Made by a program: the position numbers and the translations under genes
In this document: positions 11,301-23,177 of the stretch, one piece after another
Layout: each line of letters begins with the position of its first letter
Numbering within the stretch: position 1 is the stretch's first letter
Notes under the pieces: generated by a model
Told to the model about the DNA's origin: nothing
Database searches by the model: none
What the model saw: the letters and a program-made list of their open reading frames with translations, nothing else
Assembly: GCA_008477525.1 (NCBI GenBank)
Contig: SPDT01000010.1
Coordinates: forward strand, 124,001 to 188,000
Direction: 5' to 3'
Source of the DNA: Hypomyces perniciosus
Lineage: Eukaryota; Ascomycota; Sordariomycetes; Hypocreales; Hypocreaceae
Length of the DNA stretch: 64,000 bases

Positions 11301-14300
11301 TCTTCGGCGGTGTTTCGTAATGAGCAATGAAATACCCAATCACCACATAAGCGGCGTGCTTGTTAATGACGTCGTCCAAGCGGATGAAGGTCCAGCCGAA
11401 TTTAATGATGTCCTTCCGTGCCTCTTGGAGCGTTGTATGATAGTACTTGACAAGCATTGCCGACAGCTGCAGCACCTCGAAGCGAGTGTGGTCAATACCA
11501 GGCTGTACTGAGTCGTCCGGTGTCATCTCAGGATGAACCTTCCATATCTTGCTGCTCACAGCATCAATTACGGATCGATCCATGAGCCTCTGGGCTTTGT
11601 TTTGGTCCGGCTGATTCCAGTGTCGCATGACATCCATCGCAACGATTGGGTTGACGATGTAGTGCAGCAAGAAGTACTTGGTCTTGTTGGAGACTATCTT
11701 CCCGGAATAAGTGTCCAAACAGCGCAGAAATGCCGTTTTCCAAAATTCCATCGAGTCACTGCAGATAATATTCTCGTAGATGAAGGAGAAGAGCGGCTGG
11801 GTAGATCGAAGCTCTTCAGCCGTCACAGACTCAACTAGGCTGAAAAGTGCATCCAGATCTTTGGGTGTTCTCTCAAGGGACTTGACCAGAATATTCATCA
11901 ACTGCTCGGCAGCTTGGTACGCGGGCAGTCGAAGGTAAGCCGGGACGTTGTAGCTCCGAATGTTAGTCTCCAGATCTTTGCCAACGGTCTTCAACCAAAC
12001 AATATTCTCCTTCTTGTCCATCCACCCACTAGAAGCAGACCAGTGACTGAGGGAATGGAGAATATGAATGGTGTTGACCACAGCAACGTACTTCTTGTCA
12101 TTGTTCAAGCCCACGATTTCGTTGCACTTGCCAATCAACGCATCCAGATTCTCAGCAGTTATCTCTCTGAGAGGTGTACTGTCTGGATGGAGGAGTACTT
12201 GGGCCAATAGTCGTCCATACTTCAAATCGTCCAGCTTGCCCAGTAAGTATCCCCAAATTTCTTTTGGATACCGATTTAGGTAAAGGTAAATGGGCAAACG
12301 GAAAGGACTGTGGTGTGTGCGCCTAAGCCTCTCTTCAAGCCCAAGAAAGCAATCAATCAGACGCTCTTTAAATGCTTCGGCAGGAGCTGGCAGCAGATGA
12401 AAGATATTAAGAATGGCTGTGATGACTTTCATCTGAGGATGTTGCTCAAAGAATGTGAACGAAATTTGCTGCCAGGCGCTGGGCTCCACAATGGATTCAA
12501 TCTGGTCGAGCAGGCGAGCACCAATCTCTACCTTGAAGTAACTCGTAAGGAGCTTAAGAAGTCTTGACAAGTTATCCAATCCATGCGTGCTAAGTCTCTT
12601 TGGGTCAGAAAGGCTTTGCAAAACAGGGCGTAAACCACCCTGCAGTAAATCCTTCGGAAGCCGCCTGTCCACCGCAAGGACAGACTTGAGGGCGTCATTC
12701 GCCGCGGCAATCGTCGGTTTCGATTCCGAGTACAGGCACTTGAAGAAAACAGACAGAATCTTCGCCTTTGTTTGGGTATTTGAAAACTCCTCGAAGGTCA
12801 TCGCTCTGCTCAGTAATTTGATACAGGAGACTCGAAGGTTGACGATGTGCTCGTGTGTTCGGAATTCCGCCGGCTTGTTTGCCAGTGACTCGTCATTTGC
12901 ATCTGCCAAGGCTAGAGACTCCATCAACAGTCGATTGAGGTTTTCATCAAATGTAACCCAGTCATTCTTGAGGCTCATGTGATAGGTCATCGCGTTGATG
13001 TAGCCAATCTGGATAGGGAAGGGGAGGGCCCGCAAAGGTTTGGCATAGATTGGCTGCAGAAACCTGTCTTTGTAGGGCTCAACCAGTTCCCAGACCTCAC
13101 AGTTTGCGGCCTTGGCGATGAGCTCGAGCGAGTTCTTCGCGGTTTCACGAACGAACTTGTTCATATGCGAAAGTTCGTTGTTGAACTGCATACAGATTTG
13201 GGCAAGTCGAGGCTGTTTCACTTGCGGTTGGCCAGGCTGTTGTTGGATGGGAAGAGCGTCCTCTTTCTTGATATTCTTGGTGATCCGCTTGAGCAGAACC
13301 TCGAGACTGCTCTGGGCAAGACACCTTGTCTTCTCCGGAAGGTCCAAAGGCATATCCTTGATCACGTACATGAGAGCACGGATGAACTCAGCCTGCTTCG
13401 TTGCTACCCAGTTGTCCCCCAAGTCCAGCTCCGTAAGCAGGAAATTGATGCCCAGACTACCCCCTGTCTTGGTGAACCACTCCTCCTCATAGCAGCTATG
13501 ACAAAACGTACTGCTTAGATGACTGAATAACGGCAACCGACCCACATTACTTTCAGCGCCAAAGATGACAGCCGTGCATCTATACAGTTCTCGGATTGCT
13601 CGTGTTGCTGCTTCACGAACGTCCGGGTGATCAGAGGCAAGTGACTCAACTATGGCGTCCGATAGGACACGAGTATCGATATGCAGGGGCCCCTCACCAG
13701 CTTTGGGATCAAAGGGATTGAAGTTGCGCTTAAAATCGACCAAGGACCGACCAACTTCAATGAGAATAAAGTGTCTGCAAACATCAAGAAGGAAAGCATC
13801 CGACTCCTGCTTGAAATCGGGCACCGACTGTGAGAACATGAGTGCCTTGAGCAAACTCTTTGTAGTCTTGTCCTGTTCATCTTTCTTGGGGATGGACCTC
13901 TCGCGACTGGATACTTCAAACGGAGTGAAGTTGATCTCTGTCTTGCGAGCTAGAAGATCCTGAGCCTGTAGTCTGACAATCCTAGGGAAGTCGTCAGGAA
14001 GTTGATCGAAGCCGATCCGCAATTTGAGCTGAGCCTTGATAAAGTGAAGAGCTTGCTTTTTGTAGGAGTCGTCATATTGTCGATTCTGGTTGTTCTTGTT
14101 GGTCCTTGGCATCTCCATCAGTTTCTGGATAGCGAAGTCAATACCAAGATCTGCCGGGAAAGCCCTGTCCTTCTTCGATCCAATGAGGCGCAGATCAAAG
14201 CTAGAAGGGTCATCTGCGAATCCTCTGTACGTAAGAGGCACTGCGCCCGTCATAAACTTGCGATTCCTTCCTCCAAGTTTCCCTAAAATCCTCATGGTGG

Positions 14301-17121
14301 TGTGAGCATGGAAATGGCTATAGGGATGAGGCTTGAGGTGATCAAACAGGGCTGTCATGAGCTCATCAATGACTGGTGCCATGATTGGATCAAGATAGTC
14401 CGCAGTGAGATTATCAACACAGAGCTCCAAGGTGCGCAGGCCCTGGCCCACAAGATCAGTTCCGGCCCGAAGAGCGACAACCAACGGACGCATCAAGAAG
14501 CTCAAATGCGGCAACAAGTGGCTCAGTCGCGCTGGGACTGTAAGGCAGAGTTCGACATACAGATCTCGCTCTGACGGCTTCCGCGCAGCCATGAGCAAGT
14601 TGTTGAGAACGTCAAGTAGCATTTCCAGGAGGGGCAAAATCTGCTTGTAGAGCTGTTCAAACTTGCCACCACCAATGCTGCGGAACAGAGACCGGAGTAG
14701 AAGGAAGTAGTTCATTGGTTCCTCTGCTTTAGTTGACAGCTCAATCGACTTCGTGACGATGTTCACAACATGTGGCAGAAGGACTTGCTCATTTTGAGTA
14801 GCGAATAAGGTGACAGCCATAAACGCCAACTTGAAGAGTCGCAACAAAATAGATGATTTCTTCACATCTGCAGAGCCCACCTCATCAATCCGCTCCATAA
14901 GAAATTGAAGAAGCATACCGCAAAAGCTTGGTGATGTTGCTTCGCTGGCAAGAAAAAACTGGGGTATATGTAATAGCGCCGTATGTTCAAAGATCATGTC
15001 ATAAAGTCGTGGGATCTCCTGCTGGAACACCTCGTGGAAGGTGGCCGGGTCAATGCAATGGAAAACCGTGGCAAAAGTTTCCAGAAGGTCTTTTTCCTCT
15101 TTGCTGCTTGAAATCATGTAGAAGTTCGCCATATACTCGACAGGCGACATGTACTGGGACTCCGCCGCAGGCTTTTCAATCTCGTAGTACCTGAAGACGT
15201 AGGCGCCTTCTCGGAAGAGTGTAATGATCACATTGACCTCCTCCGCAGTGAAGCCATAGGAGACGTCTTGCCAATGCGGTGGTGCATTTTGAGGATCAAT
15301 GGGAGTGCCGATGTTGCATGTCCTCAGTTGGTAAAAGGTATTCTTAAGACCGTTCATAAGGTTCCTGAAGAGAAACTTATTATCCACAACTGGGTCAGCA
15401 CCCCTGTCACGAGGGTTCGATATCTTGATGGGAACTGCAGAGAAGATGTCCGTCTCATCCCAGTCCGGAGGGTGCTCCTTATCGGCGAGATATGATTCAG
15501 GAGCGCCGGCCTCAGCTTGTTGGTGATACAGCTTGGAGAGCTTGACGGCGTTGGGATATTGTCGGTTCATGGCGGCAAACTTGTCGCCGATGGCATTGAG
15601 AATCATCATGAGATAATGCCTTGCATCTACCTTGTTGGGCAGCTTTGCAATACATTCAGCCATGTTCAGAAGTAACTTCGCGCTCATTGTCTGGAAACTG
15701 GTGCCGGGGAAATTATCTTGCAGATTCTTGGTGTATACTTCCACAGTTTTGCGAATCTGCTCCGGCGTCAAGGAGTCTCGTACATGGTGAATCAGATCTG
15801 CCAGCATACTATAAGCAAGTGGCCTCATCGTCTCGTATACGGTCAATCCATCTCCAGTCAAGGTTCGCTCGTCCAGAAGCTCATCGATTTTCGGAAGGAA
15901 AATTTTTCTAAAATTATAGTTGATGATGTGTCGAATCGCAATCAGAAGCTCTTTCCTTGTGCCAGACTTCTCCCTAGGGCAATCTTTCAGGAGCCTGATG
16001 ACAATGTCCGGCAGTGTTGGCAAAAAGTCCTGGAGTTGCGTAGAATACTGACGAAGGAGGTAGGCGAGGAAGCTCATCGTCTTAATCTGAGCTGTAATGA
16101 AATCACCGAAGGCCGCCCTGTTTTTGATAGCAGGGCTAACTCCTGTGTGAATATCACCTCTCGCTGCCGCGTCGGTATGTGCCTGTTTCTGAGCACTTGC
16201 TTGCAGGGCCAAGAACGCCTTGATAAGTGGCACAAATGCTTTGACGTTGGACTGAACTGTGTTGCGGTATATTTGGAAGATTGAGACCACAATAATTGGA
16301 CACTCGGACAGAACCTTGAATGACTGCATTCCTTTCAGAAGTGGTCGGTTTTGTTGCTGGGGATCGGCACCCAGCTCTGTAACTGACGCGACTGGCGAAC
16401 CTGGCCGAGGAGATTGAAAGTTCGCCTGAGTGCTGCCTGGTGTTGATGGTGCGCCTGACTGCGAGTTCGGTGCAAGGGACGCATTATCCAGTTGTTCTCT
16501 TACAACTTTCTCCATCTGGTCGAACAGCTCTTGAATCAATGAAAGAAACGGCTGAACCCTGCCTTGCAGCACCTTATATTGATGGCGCATGATGTCGGAC
16601 GTTATCTTGACGGATAGTGTCGCGTTATCTTCGTTGTCTGTCCGAACCAGTTGCATGAGCAAATCGACAACCTCTTCAGCGTAAGGCTCGAGCGGTTCGG
16701 TGGGCGAGGGAGAAGTAGGTAGCCGGTGAAGAACCTCCAAAATGCAGTTTCGGAGTTTCTATCACTCAATGTCAGTCATGTCCAAGGTTTTGGAAGCTTC
16801 CAGGAAACACCAACCTGCTCCGGCGAATTGCTTTGAAAGATGCATGGTCCGCGTAGGATGTTGATAAAGATTGGCATCAAGCGCTTCAAGAATGGGACGA
16901 AGATGGGCCCGGTGGTGTACGCATCCAGACTGTCGCGCAGGGTAGTTGCGGCTTCTACCTTAAGCCTGGTATCTGCATATCAAAGGGGTGAGCAGCGCGC
17001 TCATTGTCAAATTATGCGACAGGGCATGGAGGGGCCGGGGACGGCGTGGTTTGGCCATTATCATACCTAGTTCCACGGTACTGAGTCGCTTTACGACATC
17101 GTCTATCGTGGTGCCCGACAT
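5320..17121 (-). CDS. tra1: TRA1, PIKK-family pseudokinase scaffold of SAGA and NuA4
   Basis: This nuclear scaffold binds transcription activators and recruits the SAGA and NuA4 histone acetyltransferases. Exons on the minus strand are 17121-17067, 16972-16815, 16758-6067 and 6003-5320, giving 3,862 residues (yeast Tra1 has 3,744). The first exons read [13 protein letters not shown] and then across the junction [15 protein letters not shown], matching the family. Most of the protein is HEAT/TPR-type helical repeats. A FAT region precedes a Gln/Gly-rich insert, then comes a PI3K-like domain. No canonical catalytic HRD- or DFG-like motif was seen there, as expected for this pseudokinase. A FATC tail ends in the residues MPYM. 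The third intron (6004-6066) is stop-free and a multiple of three; if retained it adds 21 residues. The start at 17121 was chosen for its good context (gcagccATG). Confidence 0.95.
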
Positions 17122-17538
17122 GGCTGCATCATCGGCGTCCACAAGGCGCTACGCTTCCTTCCATTCGAGGGAGAGATGGTCAAGTGGTGCGTAGAACTTG
17201 GCCAAGAACGGATTCGAGGTCTGGGGGTTCGCGACAGCTCGCGATTGTCTGCGCTGCTACCCAAGGCTGAATAAAATGGGCAGATATATTCGACGGTTTA
17301 TTGTATGCGTAAACGAATGTTCGTCGTACAGCCCGTCGTGTGCGAGACTCGGAGGTGGAGTGATGGAAGGCCGAAGGCTCGATTCTGCCGTTCTGCAGCC
17401 TTGGGCTTATATGGGAGGTTTACGAAGTACGTGAACACCTTCGCGTTGAAATTTACGGAATCGACGAAACTGGGCATTGCAGTCACCAATTCCAATGGCG
17501 CTAGGAGCCGTGTAAACTATGTTCCGGCGCTAGTGTAT

Positions 17539-17565
17539 GCACACTCCCAAAATTCGGGGGTGTGC
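17539..17565. repeat. Inverted repeat, 10-bp arms with one mismatch
   Basis: The left arm GCACACTCCC (17539-17548) pairs with the right arm GGGGGTGTGC (17556-17565) at 9 of 10 positions around a 7-nt loop. It could be a dimeric transcription-factor site or a hairpin. It sits just upstream of the GATA cluster. Confidence 0.5.
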
Positions 17566-17572
17566 GTAGAAC

Positions 17573-17617
17573 GATAACAAAGGCATTATCTTATCATCTT
17601 CTTATCATCCTCTTATC
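17573..17617. promoter_or_regulatory. Cluster of five GATA-factor core sites
   Basis: Five GATAA cores lie within 45 bp: one on the plus strand at 17573-17577 and four as TTATC at 17586-17590, 17591-17595, 17602-17606 and 17613-17617. Fungal GATA regulators of nitrogen metabolism, iron and light responses bind such sites, often as close pairs. The cluster is about 470 bp upstream of the GGCT-like gene and about 450 bp upstream of TRA1. Confidence 0.5.
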
Positions 17618-18088
17618 AATGCTCTGGAAGAGCTCTCACCTCGGCAGCTTCACCTGAGTCACAGCAACGAGATAAAGCTGCAGATGATACTGCTTCTCGT
17701 CCCTCGTTTCAGATTTCAGCAGCAAGCCCGATGTTTGGTGGTGTTTGGTATTTGGTTATTTGGTTTATTGATACTTGATCATAGTTCTCATGTGCAGTTT
17801 ATAGACGGGATGACAGGTTGACAGGTTCACAAGCAGCTCCAGTAACTCATTGCCCCACCACCCCGGACTTGGCGGGGAACAGATCCATATCGGAGCAGTG
17901 CAAACCAGTCACTATAACAACTCGGCCGCTACCCGCATTCACTGCATATTCTTTTGTTCGCCTTACTGTCATAAGTGTTTGCCTGGAGTCAAGGCGTTTG
18001 CTTTCTTCCTCTTTCCTACTTATTTGATTCCACAGCATAGAGCCTCGTTTCCCCTACAACGTCAACAACGCGCGAGATCTTACACACG

Positions 18089-18744
18089 ATGAGCGGGGAA
18101 TATAAAGCATTCTTCTACGGTATGACCTACGCTCTGATTTCCACGGTGAATGATGACTAACAAGAGGCGCTGTAGGGACTCTTGTAAGAGAAATGTCCAG
18201 GGAAGTACTTGGGATGAAGACTGACCGGTGATAGATGGCCCCTGAGGTCTTCTTCAGCGTTTGCTATGGTGACAAGCTGCCACCGAAAGCCATCCGGGAC
18301 CTCCACATCTTTACTCCAGCGATATTGGACGGTTACTGTCGCCATCGTGTTCAGTACGCTGATTATCCCGCCATCGTTCCAGAGAAGGGCCATTCCGTCA
18401 GAGGTGTGTATGTGACAGGCCTGACCTCTGCCAACATGCAAAAGCTGGACCATTTTGAGGGGGACGAATACAAGCGCGTCCGGGCCAAAGTCACTTTGCT
18501 AAAGAAGGACGGAGGCAAGGAAGTCGATGGGGATGTTAAGGAGGCATCCGTCTATGTGTTTCTCAAGCCTGACCAGCTAGAGCAGCGCGAATGGGACTAT
18601 GAAGAGTTTCGTCAGCAGAAGATGAAAATGTGGACACGAGGCGAGTGGGCGTTTGAAGGTAAACATTTCCTACTTGATGCATCGAGGGCATATGCTGATT
18701 TGTCTGCTTCAGATGGCAAGGCCACCAACGGCGAGGACGTTTGA
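18089..18744 (+). CDS. Gamma-glutamylcyclotransferase / AIG2-like protein
   Basis: This small cytosolic enzyme fold cleaves or transfers gamma-glutamyl groups in glutathione-related turnover; the exact substrate is not clear. The inferred exons are 18089-18119, an 8-nt exon 18176-18183, and 18235-18744. They join to give the family signature YGTL (residues 10-13), which is formed across three exons. The candidate catalytic glutamate lies in HFEGDEYKRV (about E88). A third intron, 18659-18712, is possible. It has GT and AG ends and a CTGAT branch-like site, is 54 nt long and carries no stop. The protein is 182 residues with it retained or 164 with it removed. Both introns flanking the 8-nt exon have clear branch sites (GACTAAC, GACTGAC). 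Confidence 0.85.
18176..18183 (+). other. 8-nt internal microexon of the GGCT-like gene
   Basis: The bases GGACTCTT, flanked by TAG and GTAAGA, complete the codons Gly-Thr-Leu of the YGTL substrate-binding motif. Skipping it would shift the frame and destroy the motif, so the exon must be included for a working enzyme. Confidence 0.75.
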
Positions 18745-19111
18745 TGTCCTCCTCCCGGGGCCTGCCGTGCGTCCGCAGGTGTTACTGTCCGGGTTGTAGC
18801 AATGCCACCTGAAGCTACACTCTCAAGAACCGAAATTCCCGTATCCTAGCCATGAAGACAGCGTCAGATGAGATCCCGGATTGGTTTGTTGGTTGGCAAC
18901 GAAGGTGAAGCGGTATCGGGTAACGAAGACAAAAGAAAGCATTAGAGCCAGGATAGAACTCTAGAGCCATACCTGAATTTATGCATTCTGCATGAATCAA
19001 TCACTAAGTTTGCGTTGACCATCTACTTTCGTCGTAGCCGTGTAACAGCTCTTTGATTGGTGCTTACTTCGCACGTTTGTCCGCACGTTGGTCTTTCGAT
19101 CACCCCAACAC

Positions 19112-19141
19112 GACCCAAAACAACAGGACCCAAAACAACAG
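19112..19141. repeat. Perfect 15-bp tandem duplication
   Basis: The unit GACCCAAAACAACAG occurs twice head to tail without mismatch. It is a local duplication with no target-site or element structure around it. Confidence 0.8.
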
Positions 19142-20036
19142 GACTGGATGGAAGGGGGGGAAATATTCGAAACCGTGAGTTATCAAACTCTATTTTAGTA
19201 AAGGTTTCGTTTCCTTCATGCTTGCACGCTCTAAACAGGGAGATCGACCGAAACACCGAAAGGATCAAATAGGTTGTAGTTCTAACCTGGAGGAGCATTC
19301 ATGGCAATTCCAAAAAGGCCAATCGCGCGCACGCTCAGTCGACAATAGCATGAGGAAGATCATACTACGTTACCATGTCTGAGTAATAGGGCGGGCAAGG
19401 GAAAGTCTCAGGTTTACTTCGTATCGATGATGTGAAACAAGATCAATGCTAGAGCCTCGGTGACTTTACCGATTAGGAAAGAAAATCACATAATTATTCC
19501 GGCTAGTGCTGTCAAGTGCAAATACTACCGACTCATATTTATTATTTCATCGCATAAATTCCTTCTTATTAGCCCTACCGACGAGTTAGGTGGCTGGTGG
19601 TATGGGTATCCAATATGTTTGAACAATGCAGCATTATCCTCAACTCCAGCCAAGAGCATCAGCCAAGGGCCACTGACGTCTGCCCTGCTAAACCAATAGG
19701 CCATCATGATTGCGAATGTGGAGAGCAGATATTAGTGCTGCTGGTGAAGGGTGAAGCTGGCACACCATTCTATGCATCATGGGCGGTAATTCTAGCGATG
19801 TGCGTCGTACGATGGGGTCTCGTGCTTGCAGGAGCAAATACGAATGGATGAATAGACGCCATTGTAAGAGAGTGGATGGATTTGGCGTCAGTGGAGCGGT
19901 CGTCAGTGCTGGGCTCTGGATAATGTCTTCATGGAGGATCCTGGGCTTCGTACCCAAAATGCATCCACACCACGAGTTTGACCCACGATTCCAGGTTTCT
20001 AGCCCTGGCACGGAAACTTTTTCAGTTTTCCAGGGT

Positions 20037-20060
20037 ACCTGCACCTGCACCTGCACCTGC
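20037..20060. repeat. Hexamer tandem repeat (ACCTGC)4
   Basis: Four perfect copies of ACCTGC are followed by AGGT, so the 3' end forms the palindrome ACCTGCAGGT. It is a simple-sequence tract in non-coding DNA. Confidence 0.85.
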
Positions 20061-22855
20061 AGGTCGCAGATCGAAAATAGCCCGCTGGCACTGGCTCGCT
20101 AGTAGGGAGCGGTCAGAGGTCTGTCAGTGCTAAATTCTAGTCAGCAGTGCTCTGACTGGTGATGATACTGTAGCTTCAAGCTTCAGCGCGCCTACCGAGC
20201 CAACCAGCGTTTACCATGTCATTCCAAGGAACCACGGCTTATGCTTCAACGTTTCCGAATTAGCCATAGCCATCACCATCCACCCAGTCATCGCTCTCCT
20301 GTCAATACGAGTATCTCGTTTTCATGGGCCTACCCGTGGTCTTCTCCAGGGCCTCTCCAGGGTTCTTTACAGGGTTCTCTACTCCCCGGCCCCTCTTCGC
20401 TCTCCTCGCATCCATCCATGGTGCAAGCAAAGGCTGCCTCCGGATGTTCAAGCCATTCGCAGGTCGATACGGAGTATTCCCAAAAGCAAGACAGATGCTC
20501 GCCATGAAACCGGCCCTGTTTCACTTGGACTCGGCCCACAACGGAGCAGCTCCGAAAAGTCTCCAGGAAGGGCTGTCCTAGCCTGTATGTACAAGCAGGC
20601 CTCCCGATGGTACCCAAGAAGACCAAAGCCCCTGTCCCATGCATGCCGAAAGGCTCCATTCTCCGGCCAGCCACGAGTTTCCAAGACCAGACCCTTGCAT
20701 CGAAGGAAGACTCGAGATCTGGGAGATGGAATGGTCATCGCCACAGATGTTATGCTGTGGCGGCGAAAGTGGCTGGTGCCATTCTGTGCATTGAATGATC
20801 TCCCTGCTATTATTGCAGAGTAATACATACGGAGTACTAGTATTTGCACGGACAAACAGGCAGTGCCTCTGAGGGTTCAGTCAGCCAAACATTATGGATA
20901 GGCTTTCTTCTCATAGGTGCACTACGATAGAAGGCTTGCTCGACAATCACTGCACTCGGAGGAGTCCGTTTACCGCCATCGTACGCAAGGGCTTAGCAGG
21001 CAAGGTGCTATAGAGAGTCAAAGAGGGCATCGTGCAGTCAAACAAGGGAACAAACAATGAGGTGGCGCACGCACTACCACAACGCCATTTGTTCTCTGGA
21101 GGCGGTCCTCTGGTGACAAGACAGGACAATACCTAAAGTGCCGTGTTTCCGACTTTCCTCAAACATTCCAGGTGCACTGAAAGTTTTTGATGGCGGCTGT
21201 TTCTCGTCTTGTCGACAAATCACCATTCCTCCATATGGTCAGTTCTCCAATGGGGTGCAACCATCAAGAGCACAGCCAGTGACCCCTGACACCTACGGGT
21301 GCTATTGCATTGACTACTCGTACTAGCGTAACGCGCCCCTGGCTTCAAGGTGCCTGGCATTGCGTTCTTTTTAGACAGAGCTGATGGTGGCGAAGGACGG
21401 CGAGCGAATGGCATCCAGTCATATGGCGTTTCCTGGGGCGCTCACAATACCCAATAGCGGACAATCGTTGCATGTCCGACGCCTGGAATGGCTCGGCAAG
21501 CCGTGGCCAATTGTCGATGGAATTCCACAAGGAGGCAGCATGACGTTTGTGGATCTGGTCAGCTCACTGGTCGCACTAGCATCGACCATCCTCCCTGGCC
21601 GTCGGGAGAAGCCCTTGGGCCCAAAGTGTCGGCACGGTCTCATTGGTGGCCAACGGCAATGAGACGCATAACTACGGAGCATGTATGGAAAACATAACGA
21701 CGCCTCGCCAAGTCCAGAACAGCGCCGCTCGCTTACTGCTTGGCTCGTCAACTTGCCACGCCCCATGCCGGGCTGATGCATCTTGGCCAGTGGACAGACA
21801 GGCTCAAGAGTCAAGACAAACCCGCAAGCAGCACGATGTTGTCATCCCATGTAGGTACTTTGCAGCCTTGGGTTGATTGAAGATTTTACATGTTTGCTGT
21901 CCCACAGCGCTTCGTTATTACTAGTATCTACATCAGTTCACGGACCACCATGGCGACCCGTGGGCCCTCTCACAGACCCGATTGTTTCTACATACTTACT
22001 ACATACCTACAGCAACATTCCTGCTTGTACTAGCCACACCCCAGCATCTAGCCTCTCAGTGCGCGGCGAACCATAGAAGTAAGGTTACTCAGGTCAGGGG
22101 TTGACGGCGGACGCGAGCTGATGGTACATGCACACCGTCTGGGTTTTTTTTTTGGATGGTAGTATCCGCTTTTGCCATGTCCCGTTAAGGCATGTCTTTG
22201 CGGCTCTGAAACGACAACTGTAGCCTATCAGTGGGTTGTCCACAACCCTCCCTTCGACAGCAACACCACGCTACTGGTCCACTGCCCTTCGAAACATTGG
22301 GGAATCTGGTTCATGGCGGAGTTTGACTGGATAGATTCCTTGTCCCTGACGAGTCTCTCCCCCCGTGGCTTCTCCCGCCACTGCCTAACATGCGTGCTTT
22401 GCGCATATCCTCGTCTGAACTCCATCCCCTGTTTTGCCAATGGCGCCCACGCCATCGTCTGTTCTTGCATCTGTCTCTTCCTATCCTTGCTCCTTTTGTC
22501 TTAGTTGCCATCCATTCATGGCTGGGGGTTGTTTCCTTCCTATGGCCACGCTTCGGAACGTGTTGTATAAGATGTCCGTTGAATCCCAACCTCGTCTGTG
22601 AGTTCTTTCTCCAGGCAACTCATTCAACAGTCCTTCCTTCAAAGTGGTTTGTCGTCAAGACACACACTCCTTCATTCTTCCACGAGGCTAGACCTTGTTT
22701 TCTTTCACTGTTCCATTACGCAGAGCGTTTTTTCAACATAGCCTGGTGCTTGTTTTCCATTCCTTGAGTGTCCAATAGTCAGGAACTACGATTTATCGAT
22801 ACTACACTGTGTGACTGCAACGAGACTACTTCTGTCACATCTCAACGCCTTCACT

Positions 22856-22994
22856 GTAAGTCTAGACAGCAAACTAAGCACTCTCACATATAACATACTG
22901 GAGCACTTCCTCCCGGTTCTTCACTAAGCACACATGCCGTCTCATGTCCGCCAAAATCGGATCTTCATTCATACCAATTTCTGTTCTTAAACAG
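22856..22994 (+). other. Candidate 5' UTR intron of the LPMO gene
   Basis: A GTAAGT donor at 22856 and an acceptor TTCTTAAACAG ending at 22994 define a 139-nt candidate intron 183 bp before the LPMO start codon. It contains CACTAAG as a possible branch site. Support is from sequence signals only. Confidence 0.35.
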
Positions 22995-23177
22995 CTCTAC
23001 CCAATATTGAAACAACGGACTAATACCAAGAGACTGTAGTCTCAGTATCACAGTCCGATCCTTATCACGACGCTGCCTTTATTTCGTCTTGACGACTAAA
23101 CACTACGCCTGCATACCCCCTGAATCTTTCGTCTGGTACGATTTTAGATTCTTACAGTAACATCACTCTCATTCAAG

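Larger units (their letters stand above)
17122..18088. other. Divergent promoter region between TRA1 and the GGCT-like gene
   Basis: This 967-bp intergenic region is the shared 5' flank of two divergent genes. It contains one TACGAAGTA motif at 17421-17429, an inverted repeat at 17539-17565 and a dense cluster of GATA-type sites at 17573-17617. No coding potential is supported. Confidence 0.6.
18745..23177. other. 4.4-kb region without a supported gene, upstream of the LPMO
   Basis: I see no protein-like frame here. Around 20,240-20,860 and 21,400-21,870 several frames on both strands are open at once, which points to base composition rather than to a gene. It contains a 15-bp direct tandem duplication (19112-19141), a hexamer repeat (20037-20060), three TACKRAGTA-type motifs (19415, 20468, 20828) and a T10 run near 22145. 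The last 400 bp are pyrimidine-rich and could be a long leader of the LPMO mRNA, with a candidate 5' UTR intron at 22856-22994. Confidence 0.5.

Noticed and set aside
5431..16284. Many plus-strand frames opposite TRA1
   Set aside because: They mirror the 10.7-kb TRA1 exon in other frames and show no independent coding signature.
20241..20855. Overlapping open frames on both strands
   Set aside because: Several frames are open at once with no protein-like pattern, signal peptide or splice support. This is a GC composition effect.
22172..22504. 110-codon plus-strand frame with a hydrophobic end
   Set aside because: No recognisable domain and no start context or neighbouring exons. It lies in the pyrimidine-rich region before the LPMO.
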